The notes beneath the pieces were generated by a model, which was given only the letters and a program-made list of their open reading frames with translations, did no database searches and was not told the origin of the DNA. This document shows positions 1-6,661 of a DNA stretch of 64,000 bases, one piece after another; the stretch's first letter is position 1; every line of letters begins with the position of its first letter. The stretch is from an uncultured Aquimarina sp. (GTDB lineage Bacteria; Bacteroidota; Bacteroidia; Flavobacteriales; Flavobacteriaceae): NCBI GenBank assembly GCA_947502885.1, contig CANNBP010000005.1:269069-333068 (forward strand), written 5' to 3'. The position numbers and the translations under genes are program-made.

Positions 1-291
1 GTAATTTTAAGTTCTTTTGCAGTTTTTTTATGCATTATTACTCTTTTTAAAAGTCGAAAACTAGAAGTCATTACCATTTTATTTTTAGGACTACAATCTA
101 CATTAAGTACCTATCTTCAACTGGACTACTTATTTACCAAACAATTCGAAAGAGATGGAGTTATTCTAATTTCTGATACTCAAACAATTGCCGAAAACAC
201 AATAGGAACTTATTGGATGTGGGCAATCTTTATTATTAGTATTAGTGCCTATATGCTTTGGAAAAGTTTTCGATTTTATTTTAAGAAATAA
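1..291 (+). CDS. C-terminal part of a membrane protein (5' end outside window)
   Basis: Frame 1 is open from the first base and stops with TAA at 289-291, giving the last 96 residues of a protein whose start lies left of the window. The segment has a hydrophobic stretch near its beginning, a polar middle (about residues 45-70), and a second hydrophobic helix ending in a basic tail (KSFRFYFKK). This is the pattern of an integral membrane protein. No family is recognised. No terminator-like hairpin is obvious after the stop. Confidence concerns only that it is coding. Confidence 0.6.
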   Translation, partial: VILSSFAVFLCIITLFKSRKLEVITILFLGLQSTLSTYLQLDYLFTKQFERDGVILISDTQTIAENTIGTYWMWAIFIISISAYMLWKSFRFYFKK

Positions 292-705
292 GTAGACTTA
301 TCTACCAATAAGCAAGAAGAAGATCTATTCGTAAACTGAAAAAATAAAACCAGATGAAGTTTTTCCAATTATTATTGTTTTTGACACAGGCCAAATACAA
401 ACATGTTGTCTATTTAAGGTCATAAAACCTACCCTATAATATTTGTTCTTTATCACATGTATCAGCTTTGATTTTGTTCATTTCATTATACAGGGGTTAT
501 TACGTGGTTTTATAGGATAACTACCCGTAAATTGCCAGTAAAATCGCAATATATCGAGTTTTTTGGCTAACTTTAATCCACATTGTGGAGTTTAATTTTC
601 TGAGCTTCGTCTAGAGCCTGAAAATTGTTTTTCTACTAAGCATCTAGTGAGCTTGCTCCTAGGTAATTGACATACTAAATTAATAAACCATAAATCTATA
701 GCTAT
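292..705. other. Intergenic region, no gene seen
   Basis: About 410 bases separate the partial membrane protein from the next gene. No reading frame with protein-like composition was found on either strand. A weak inverted similarity (ataaaacc near 421 and ggttttat near 505) could form a long-range stem, but it is short and may be chance. No clear TAnnTTTG promoter box was found close to the start at 706. Confidence 0.5.
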
Positions 706-1455
706 ATGGAAAGCGTAATTACACAAGATGACCCCCTAATGACAGATGAAGTTTTTAACTCATCTACAAGCAATTGGAAAGATGCCGATGTACTACAATT
801 AACACACAATTTTCATAAACTTGACCTAAATCAGGGACAGTATGAGAGAGTGAACTACTTTTCTATGAAAAAAGGTCACGTTAAAAAGTTTAATAAAATA
901 CAAGAGATTAAAAAGTTTACAATGCATTTGGCATTGGATAAAGAAAATAAGGAACATTTTACCTTCTTCCCTATTTTCGAAATTGTTGATGTAGATGGAA
1001 AAAAATACCGTTTCCCATTGCAACCTCATCAAAAACCAAAACAGGACATCGAAAAAGAAAGAACGGCTACTAATCTTGGATCTCAAATCGTACCAGCTAT
1101 TTTTAAAGACATGATTGCTAAAAACTGGGAAGAGGTAGAGATGAGTTTGGTTGATGATTTATTCACAGTTAAATCAACTGGAAAACCAATGGAAAGAGTA
1201 TTATATTACATTGTCTCTCCAGAATTAATTAACCCCTATTTACCAGGTAATATAAAAGAGCTTAAATTTTATCCTGGTCTGGATATGAATAAGTTTCAGT
1301 ATAAAGATATGGTATCCTTTACTCCTGTAATCGGTATCATCCCTGAAACTCCTTTAGAAACTGGTATCCATCAAATGAAAGGAATACTAGAAACTAATGG
1401 AAACGAAGTTTATGTAGAGTATTCTAGACCATGCCCTCCTACTTGCCCTGATTAA
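706..1455 (+). CDS. Hypothetical protein, 249 aa
   Basis: A complete 249-residue frame starting with ATG (MESVITQDD) and ending 15 bases before the next reading frame. It has no signal peptide and no membrane helix, so a soluble cytoplasmic protein is likely. It is charged and mixed alpha/beta in character, and ends with a short Pro/Cys tail (RPCPPTCPD) that could bind metal or form a disulfide. I do not recognise the family. It lies just upstream of a 7-TM protein and a two-component system on the same strand, so it may be cotranscribed with them. No function is assigned. Confidence 0.7.
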   Translation: MESVITQDDPLMTDEVFNSSTSNWKDADVLQLTHNFHKLDLNQGQYERVNYFSMKKGHVKKFNKIQEIKKFTMHLALDKENKEHFTFFPIFEIVDVDGKKYRFPLQPHQKPKQDIEKERTATNLGSQIVPAIFKDMIAKNWEEVEMSLVDDLFTVKSTGKPMERVLYYIVSPELINPYLPGNIKELKFYPGLDMNKFQYKDMVSFTPVIGIIPETPLETGIHQMKGILETNGNEVYVEYSRPCPPTCPD

Positions 1456-1473
1456 TCTACTAAAAAATTATTG

Positions 1474-2124
1474 ATGAGTAGTGAATTCTTTGAAAATCTA
1501 AGCTTGGTTTCGTCTTTTATAGTAATAATGCCTTTACTATGTTCTGTGTTCAAATTAAAATCATTAAATAGAGTACAAATAGGATTGATTTATATACTTA
1601 TAGCTGTTTTATTGGTTGAATCTATTTCTAGTATTCTTTGGTATAAAAAACTTAACAATTTACCATTGTATCATTTTTATACTATTGTTGAGTTTTTATT
1701 AATTGTAAACATTTATAAAAAAGAGTTATCAAAAAAATTTACAAAGAAATTCTTTACTCTTCTAAGTATTGGTTTTGTAATATTTGCAATTATAAATACA
1801 TTGTTTTTTCAAAATTTACAAACCTTTAATTCTAATGTAACTTCTTTGTTAGGCCTAATCGTTATTTTCTTTTCATTAAGTTATTTTTATGCCTTGCTTA
1901 AAGAAGTAAAATATAGCAGTCTAGAAACGAATCCTATGTTTTGGATCAATTCTGGATTTTTAATTTACTTCTCAAGTAACTTAATTTTATTTTTTATTAA
2001 TAATAGTGTATTCAAGGGGTCTACAGAGGCAAGTTTTACTCTTTGGGGACTTCATGCATTTATAAATATTGTATTAACCATTTTTTATACCATTGCTATA
2101 TGGGTGCACCCGAAGAGGCCATAA
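1474..2124 (+). CDS. Seven-helix integral membrane protein, possible sensor partner of the kinase
   Basis: A 216-residue protein with about seven predicted transmembrane helices (roughly residues 8-25, 35-57, 64-82, 93-112, 123-143, 157-176 and 187-212) and short basic loops. ATG at 1474 is preferred over the TTG at 1471 directly before it. The 3' end overlaps the start of the histidine kinase gene by 25 bases, which suggests translational coupling and a shared function. The kinase itself has little extracytoplasmic sequence, so this protein could be its sensory membrane partner; that is inference. No known family is recognised. Confidence 0.75.
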   Translation: MSSEFFENLSLVSSFIVIMPLLCSVFKLKSLNRVQIGLIYILIAVLLVESISSILWYKKLNNLPLYHFYTIVEFLLIVNIYKKELSKKFTKKFFTLLSIGFVIFAIINTLFFQNLQTFNSNVTSLLGLIVIFFSLSYFYALLKEVKYSSLETNPMFWINSGFLIYFSSNLILFFINNSVFKGSTEASFTLWGLHAFINIVLTIFYTIAIWVHPKRP

Positions 2125-2879
2125 CATTTAAGATTATAATCATTGGTATGCTAGTAATTTTTTTGCTATCATTATCAGTGATTATATTCTTTATCATCTA
2201 TCAGCGTAGGTTACTTGCTCAACAGAAAAAACATCAAAAACTAGAGTCTGATTATCAAAAAGAATTATTAAAAACATCTATTGCCAGTCAAGAAGAAGAA
2301 CGAACTCGAATTGCTAAAGAATTACACGATGATGTGGGGGCTATGTTAACTACCACAAAATTGTATTTTGGTCAAATATCCCCACAATTATCTGGCCCTG
2401 AGTTAATGGAAATCACAAGTAAAATGAGTGGTTTTTTTGATGATATGATTCAAAGTGTACGTAGTATTTCTCAAGATTTGAGACCTGTGATATTAGAAAA
2501 GCTAGGGCTTATAGAAGCAATCCAAAGTTTGGTTCAAACTATTAACGATTCTGGAAAAATTGAAGTATCTTTTGTAAATAATGCAACACATACTATTGCC
2601 AAAACAAAAGAGCTTAATTTATATCGAATAATTCAAGAATTGATTACTAATACACTCAAACATGCAAATGCATCGGTAATAAATATTGAATTTAAAAATG
2701 AAAAAAAATCTTTAGTCGTTATATATCAAGACAACGGCAAAGGGCTTGACAAAAAGAACTTAATCCATGAAAAAGGACTTGGACTTAAAAATATTGAGAG
2801 TAGATTATCTATACTCTCAGGGAATATACATTTTATCGAAAGGGATTCTGGAATGAATATTAAAATTGTAATTAAATAA
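2100..2879 (+). CDS. Sensor histidine kinase, NarL/DesK type (HisKA_3)
   Basis: Membrane-anchored histidine kinase of 259 residues. One N-terminal transmembrane helix (about residues 10-35) is followed by a coiled coil, the HisKA_3 dimerisation domain with the phospho-acceptor in ELHDDVGA (His76), and a C-terminal HATPase_c domain with an N-box (ELITNTLKHAN) and G-box (DNGKGL). ATG 2100 is chosen because the sequence MGAPEEAITF leads straight into the membrane helix; an upstream in-frame ATG at 2043 would translate membrane-gene sequence out of frame. There is no periplasmic sensor domain. The gene overlaps the 7-TM gene and precedes a LuxR-type response regulator by 28 bases. The stimulus is unknown. 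Confidence 0.9.
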   Translation: MGAPEEAITFKIIIIGMLVIFLLSLSVIIFFIIYQRRLLAQQKKHQKLESDYQKELLKTSIASQEEERTRIAKELHDDVGAMLTTTKLYFGQISPQLSGPELMEITSKMSGFFDDMIQSVRSISQDLRPVILEKLGLIEAIQSLVQTINDSGKIEVSFVNNATHTIAKTKELNLYRIIQELITNTLKHANASVINIEFKNEKKSLVVIYQDNGKGLDKKNLIHEKGLGLKNIESRLSILSGNIHFIERDSGMNIKIVIK

Positions 2880-2907
2880 AAAACAATTAACCATTAATTA
2901 CACTACT

Positions 2908-3561
2908 ATGGAAACTATTAAACTAGGACTGGTTGATGACCATAATTTATTTCGTGAAGGCATAAAGTCATTACTAAATAAAATGCCCGATATTACCTTA
3001 ACATTAGAGGCTGTTAGCGGTAAAGATTTACTTGTTAAACTAAACAATAATGTTCCTGATGTTATTCTTCTAGATTTAGAAATGGAAGATATGAATGGTG
3101 TCGATACCACTTTAAAATTGCAAGAATTATATCCAGATATAAAAATTATTATCCTCACCATGCACAAAGAAGAGCGTATGATCTCTTATCTTATGGAAGT
3201 AGGTGCCAATGGATATCTTTTAAAAGACACGAATCAAGAAGAGTTAGAAACTGCAATTCGATCAACTTATGAGAAAGGTTTTTATTTTAACCCCTTTGTT
3301 TCTGAAGCCTTATTAAAAGGGTTAAAACATAAAGTAAACAAACCACCTACAATTAGTAAGGACTATCACCTTACAAATAGAGAACTGGAAGTACTCGAAG
3401 GAATTACTCAAGAATACACGACTGCTGAAATTGCAGAACAACTTTTTTTAAGCGTAAGAACGATAGAAGGGCACAGAAAAAACCTTATGAATAAACTAGG
3501 AGTAAAGAATACAGCGGGGCTAGTTATTAAAGCCGTAAAAGAAAAGATTATTTCTATTTAA
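2908..3561 (+). CDS. Response regulator, NarL/FixJ family
   Basis: A 217-residue two-component response regulator. The receiver domain (about 1-120) has the acidic pair in VDDH (Asp10, Asp11), the phospho-acceptor Asp56 in ILLDLEMED and the conserved Lys in LLKDT. The C-terminal part (about 150-215) is a LuxR-type HTH with the typical LTNRELEVLEGI start and VRTIEGHRKNLMNKL recognition region. It lies 28 bases after the histidine kinase and is very likely its cognate partner, acting as a DNA-binding transcription factor in the cytoplasm. Target genes cannot be told from the sequence. Confidence 0.93.
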   Translation: METIKLGLVDDHNLFREGIKSLLNKMPDITLTLEAVSGKDLLVKLNNNVPDVILLDLEMEDMNGVDTTLKLQELYPDIKIIILTMHKEERMISYLMEVGANGYLLKDTNQEELETAIRSTYEKGFYFNPFVSEALLKGLKHKVNKPPTISKDYHLTNRELEVLEGITQEYTTAEIAEQLFLSVRTIEGHRKNLMNKLGVKNTAGLVIKAVKEKIISI

Positions 3562-3722
3562 GCATAGTCATTTTAAGTTTTGGTAATAAAACAAAGAACT
3601 CATAGTTAAGTCATTATATATGGTTTATTAACTACCTCATCCTCGGATCAAGTGATCTACATAAGTGGATAACATCAAGACTTTTTTAAGAAATAAAATT
3701 CTTTTTAGAAAAATTTGGTAAA

Positions 3723-3944
3723 TCACCTCCTGTGCAACTTTCTTTTAGGCTCTAATTTTTGTGGTATGCAAAAGAAGAAGCCAAGAGAAACAGAAGATGT
3801 ATTCCATTTTAATACCCTGATCGATCCCAACATATTTCCTGACTTATCTTTACAAACAAAAATCTCTGCATTTTCATAATATTGTATTTCTTCTTGGCAA
3901 ATGGAAAGCATATGTCCAATAGTTATTGCTAGTACAAATAGCAC
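3723..3944 (-). CDS. Doubtful small secreted-type ORF, possibly decayed
   Basis: A 73-codon minus-strand frame beginning with GTG. The frame stays open for 12 further codons upstream but holds no ATG, GTG or TTG there. Its start region reads as a hydrophobic, signal-like helix (residues such as VLFVLAITIGHMLSIC), followed by a polar region with further cysteines and a very basic tail (QKLEPKRKLHRR). The signal-like profile suggests that a small exported protein may have existed here, but the missing good start codon and lack of a recognisable family make it weak. It may be a decayed gene or chance. Confidence 0.2.
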   Translation of the reverse strand: MLFVLAITIGHMLSICQEEIQYYENAEIFVCKDKSGNMLGSIRVLKWNTSSVSLGFFFCIPQKLEPKRKLHRR

Positions 3945-4092
3945 AATTGCAACTAGTTTTACACCAATTCTTATATGAAATTACTAGAAACTGAATCAAC
4001 TTATTTTTGATTCAGACGATAAAGAAAATTAAGGGATAGCAGCGTTATCGATGTATTTTATTTTGATGTATATAGCACAAAAAAAAATGACT

Positions 4093-4100
4093 TACTTTTG
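4093..4100 (+). promoter_or_regulatory. Probable -7 promoter box TACTTTTG
   Basis: TACTTTTG matches the Bacteroidota -7 consensus TAnnTTTG and lies 20 bases before the ATG of the TPR-AraC regulator. The nearest upstream TTTG (4062-4065) is 27 bases away, longer than the usual 17-23, so the -33 element is uncertain. Confidence 0.45.
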
Positions 4101-4120
4101 ATAACACACATTCTATCATA

Positions 4121-5746
4121 ATGGCACCACCCCAACATAAATTTCTATTAGGCAAATACCTTATTTTACCTTTATTTATTCTTGTGTTGAACTCCTTTTG
4201 TATTTCTGCTCAAGAAAACGATATTCAAGATGCTATAACATATATTCAACAAGCTGGGGTATTTTACGACAATGAAGATTATAAAAAAAGCATGTCCTTT
4301 TATGACAAAGCAGAACAAATAGTTAAAAAATCGCATCATGACTCTTTATTATCTTTTATATATACTAGAAAGGGTCATGTACATCTTAGAGATGGAAAAA
4401 ACAAAGATGCCCTAGAGGCCTATTCAAAAGCATTAAATATTACAGAACTAACAGGTCACAAAGAGGTTGAAATTAATGCTAATTCGGGGCTTATTGTTAT
4501 TCTTAAAAGAATGAATAGATTGGACAAAGCGCTAAAAACTGCACATCATTCGCTTAAATTAATTTCGAAGACTAATTTTCATAGAAAAAGCGCTCACGCT
4601 AGCATTTTGATTCTTACTAGTGAGGTGTATTTGGATAAAGAACAATATGACTCTACATTATACTATATAGAAAAAGGGCTAGAAATAAGCAAAGAGTTAG
4701 GCTATAAAGAGGCTATTTTGGACTTATATATAAAAAAAGGAATGGTGTATTACTACCAAAAAAAATATGATACATCCTTAGGTTTTTTATTTAAAGCAAA
4801 AGACATACTATCCCAACAAGAAATTAACAATAAAACCTATCCTATAATCAATACCAATTATTTCATCGCAAATTGTTACTATCAGCAAGAATTTTATGAT
4901 AAAGCAATTAGCGTATTAACGAATAGTATAAACAACTTTACAGAAAATGATTCTCTAAAACCCCCGGCGATTAGATCTCATTTGCTACTAGCACATTGTT
5001 ACAATGAAAAAAAAGAATATGAAAAGGCAAATCTATGGAGTAATAAATATGTTAGACTAACTGAATCTTATCAAAAAGATAAGGATCAAACAGTGGATAT
5101 TATCCATGAAAAAGAGACGAATAGATTTCAAAAAGAAATAGTAACTCTTAAAGCAAAACACACCAAAGACAAGCAGTCAAAAAATCTAATATTCTGGTGT
5201 CTTTTATTCGCATTAACAACGTTAAGCTATATCATTTTTATATACATCAAAAAGCAACGATCTAATAAAGCTTTGTTTCATAAATTAATGAAAGAAATTA
5301 GCGATTTAAAATCTTTTAAGCAAACCACGGTCAACAAGAAAGAATCGCCCAAAAAAATCATTATTGATGATCATAAAGTCAACGAGATTATTACAGGCAT
5401 AGAAAAATTAAAAGCGCAAGAATACTTTTTAAAGCCAGATTGTAATTTACGATCCATGGCAAAAAAATTAAAAACCAATGCCACCTATTTATCCAAAATA
5501 ATAAACATTCACAAAGAAAAAAACTATACCGATTACATTAATGAACTTAGGATCGAATATGTTTTAAAAAGATTAAGGGATGATAAAAAATTCAGGTTAT
5601 TTTCTATTCAATCTATTGCAACAGAAGTTGGATATAAAAGTAGTTACTCGCTGGTAAAGCATTTTAAGGCAAAAACAGGGATCAATCCATCCTATTATAT
5701 CAAGCGTTTAAATAAAAGTTATTTAGACTCAGAAATTAGTGTATAA
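4121..5746 (+). CDS. TPR-transmembrane-AraC hybrid transcription regulator
   Basis: A 541-residue regulator of a type common in Bacteroidota. It has an N-terminal signal/anchor (about 10-30, ending FCISAQ), a region of tetratricopeptide repeats (about 35-330), one transmembrane helix (about 356-378, followed by KKQR) and a C-terminal AraC-type double HTH (about 425-535, with MAKKLKTNATYLSKII and FSIQSIATEVGYKSSYSLVKHF). The TPRs should face the periplasm and the HTH the cytoplasm, so an extracytoplasmic ligand or partner could be relayed to DNA. Two leader-type small peptide genes follow within 520 bases, and a paralogue at 27064-28764 also sits beside such a gene. That the peptides are ligands or targets is inference. 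Confidence 0.9.
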   Translation: MAPPQHKFLLGKYLILPLFILVLNSFCISAQENDIQDAITYIQQAGVFYDNEDYKKSMSFYDKAEQIVKKSHHDSLLSFIYTRKGHVHLRDGKNKDALEAYSKALNITELTGHKEVEINANSGLIVILKRMNRLDKALKTAHHSLKLISKTNFHRKSAHASILILTSEVYLDKEQYDSTLYYIEKGLEISKELGYKEAILDLYIKKGMVYYYQKKYDTSLGFLFKAKDILSQQEINNKTYPIINTNYFIANCYYQQEFYDKAISVLTNSINNFTENDSLKPPAIRSHLLLAHCYNEKKEYEKANLWSNKYVRLTESYQKDKDQTVDIIHEKETNRFQKEIVTLKAKHTKDKQSKNLIFWCLLFALTTLSYIIFIYIKKQRSNKALFHKLMKEISDLKSFKQTTVNKKESPKKIIIDDHKVNEIITGIEKLKAQEYFLKPDCNLRSMAKKLKTNATYLSKIINIHKEKNYTDYINELRIEYVLKRLRDDKKFRLFSIQSIATEVGYKSSYSLVKHFKAKTGINPSYYIKRLNKSYLDSEISV

Positions 5747-5749
5747 CTC

Positions 5750-5766
5750 ATGGCTATTTTGAACAA
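5750..5766 (+). repeat. 17-bp direct repeat, copy 1
   Basis: The sequence atggctattttgaacaa recurs at 6106-6122 with one difference (16 of 17 bases). The two copies bracket the lanthipeptide-like gene, 356 bases apart. This copy starts directly after the stop codon of the TPR-AraC gene. Confidence 0.5.
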
Positions 5767-5883
5767 TTTAACCATAGATAATTCTTGTAAACCCATAAAA
5801 TAAAATATATTTCTAACGAAATACATTTTTCTTGATTCTTATATACATAAAAAAAGGTTTATAAATAACTAAATTATCTTAAA

Positions 5884-6045
5884 ATGAAAAAAGACGGAGC
5901 AAAAAAAATCAATCTCGAAAAGTTAACAATAGCAAGGGTGAGCATAGATTCTATGAGTAAAATAGAAGGAGGATCCAGTGTTTTAACAAGTTCTCCTTCA
6001 GAAAGGAACGGATATATCATCGACTATTGTTATAACGAAGAATAA
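5884..6045 (+). CDS. Lanthipeptide-like precursor peptide, 53 aa
   Basis: A 53-codon frame starting with ATG. The N-terminal part (KKINLEKLTIARV, then MSKIEGG) matches the leader style of Bacteroidota class I lanthipeptide precursors: a KxxLxKxTIAxL-like motif followed some 12 residues later by a GG processing site (Gly29-Gly30). The remaining 23-residue core is rich in Ser and Thr and has one Cys near the end (IDYCYNEE), so at most one lanthionine-type ring could form. No dehydratase, cyclase or peptidase-transporter lies in the window, so any maturation would need enzymes encoded elsewhere. A hairpin terminator follows at 6080. Alternatively it is an unmodified exported peptide. Confidence 0.65.
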   Translation: MKKDGAKKINLEKLTIARVSIDSMSKIEGGSSVLTSSPSERNGYIIDYCYNEE

Positions 6046-6079
6046 ATATTCCTTATATCATTAGTATTCAAAATATTTC

Positions 6080-6105
6080 ACCCTGCCAATGTGCAGGGTT
6101 TTTTT
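6080..6105 (+). terminator. Rho-independent terminator after the lanthipeptide-like gene
   Basis: A 7-bp stem (accctgc/gcagggt) with a 6-base loop is followed by a run of T at 6099-6105. It lies 35 bases after the peptide stop codon, which supports the peptide gene being a real, separately terminated unit. Confidence 0.75.
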
Positions 6106-6132
6106 ATGGCTATTTTAAACAAAATAGCCATA
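6106..6132 (+). repeat. 17-bp direct repeat copy 2 within a 12-bp-stem hairpin
   Basis: Positions 6106-6122 (atggctattttaaacaa) repeat 5750-5766 with one mismatch. The same place forms a near-perfect hairpin: tatggctatttt at 6105-6116 pairs with aaaatagccata at 6121-6132 around a 4-base loop. The hairpin sits directly behind the terminator. Confidence 0.5.
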
Positions 6133-6261
6133 CTTCATTTTTAACACTCCTAATTCCTATATACTTTAGTTTTCAGAATCAAAATATCTATCGTGATAAA
6201 TTTTGATAAAGGGGCCGCCGAAAACCTTATCTATAGAGTAGGTACTTAAAAACTTATTATC

Positions 6262-6414
6262 ATGTTTAAAAACATTTTAGATTTAAAAGGAGCAACGCAA
6301 TTAAACAAGAAAGAACAACAAACAATCAAAGCTGGTACGTATTATGGCGATCAATGTCTTAGTCTTTGTGGTGGTCATTGTTCTTTTGGGCGTTGTTTTC
6401 ATCATATTAAGTAA
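6262..6414 (+). CDS. Cys-rich leader peptide of the Bacteroidota GG type, 50 aa
   Basis: A 50-codon frame beginning MFKNILDLKGATQLNKKEQQ. The N-terminal half matches the Bacteroidota bacteriocin-type leader style (MxKxILxLxG...LxKxEQxxIxGG) and aligns with the leader of the peptide at 29208-29396. The processing site here reads IKAG rather than INGG. The core carries four cysteines (residues 32, 36, 40 and 45, spacing C-x3-C-x3-C-x4-C) and several His, which could form disulfides or bind metal. No transporter or modification gene is nearby. Coding is supported by the leader similarity and the absence of a competing gene. Function (bacteriocin, signal or other) is unknown. Confidence 0.7.
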   Translation: MFKNILDLKGATQLNKKEQQTIKAGTYYGDQCLSLCGGHCSFGRCFHHIK

Positions 6415-6603
6415 CTATCATTTTCTGATACTCTGTTTTTCACTTAAATTTTACCTTAATAACTACTATTTCTGTATCCTTTCCATAATTAATGAACATT
6501 CATTTAATGGATAAAATTAGATGCTTTAATAATAACTTATTTTTGATTTAAGTTTATAAACATCTGGTCGAGTGATTTTTTGTAATAACTCATGTTACCA
6601 CAA

Positions 6604-6637
6604 AAACCTGCAACACGAAGTATTGCAGGTTTTTTTA
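6604..6637. terminator. Bidirectional terminator
   Basis: A 10-bp perfect stem, aaacctgcaa (6604-6613) and ttgcaggttt (6623-6632), with a 9-base loop. It is flanked by an A-run on the left and a T-run on the right. It lies 25 bases beyond the stop of the minus-strand nuclease gene and can also end plus-strand transcripts from the peptide genes. Confidence 0.8.
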
Positions 6638-6661
6638 TTGTGAGTCTGTTTAGTATCAGGC

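Larger units (their letters stand above)
3562..4120. other. Intergenic region with one doubtful ORF and an inverted repeat
   Basis: A 559-base stretch between the response regulator and the TPR-AraC regulator. It holds a doubtful minus-strand ORF (3723-3944, listed separately), an 8-bp inverted repeat ctgaatca/tgattcag at 3991-3998 and 4008-4015, and a TAnnTTTG box just before the next gene. No terminator with a clear U-tract follows the response regulator. Confidence 0.5.
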
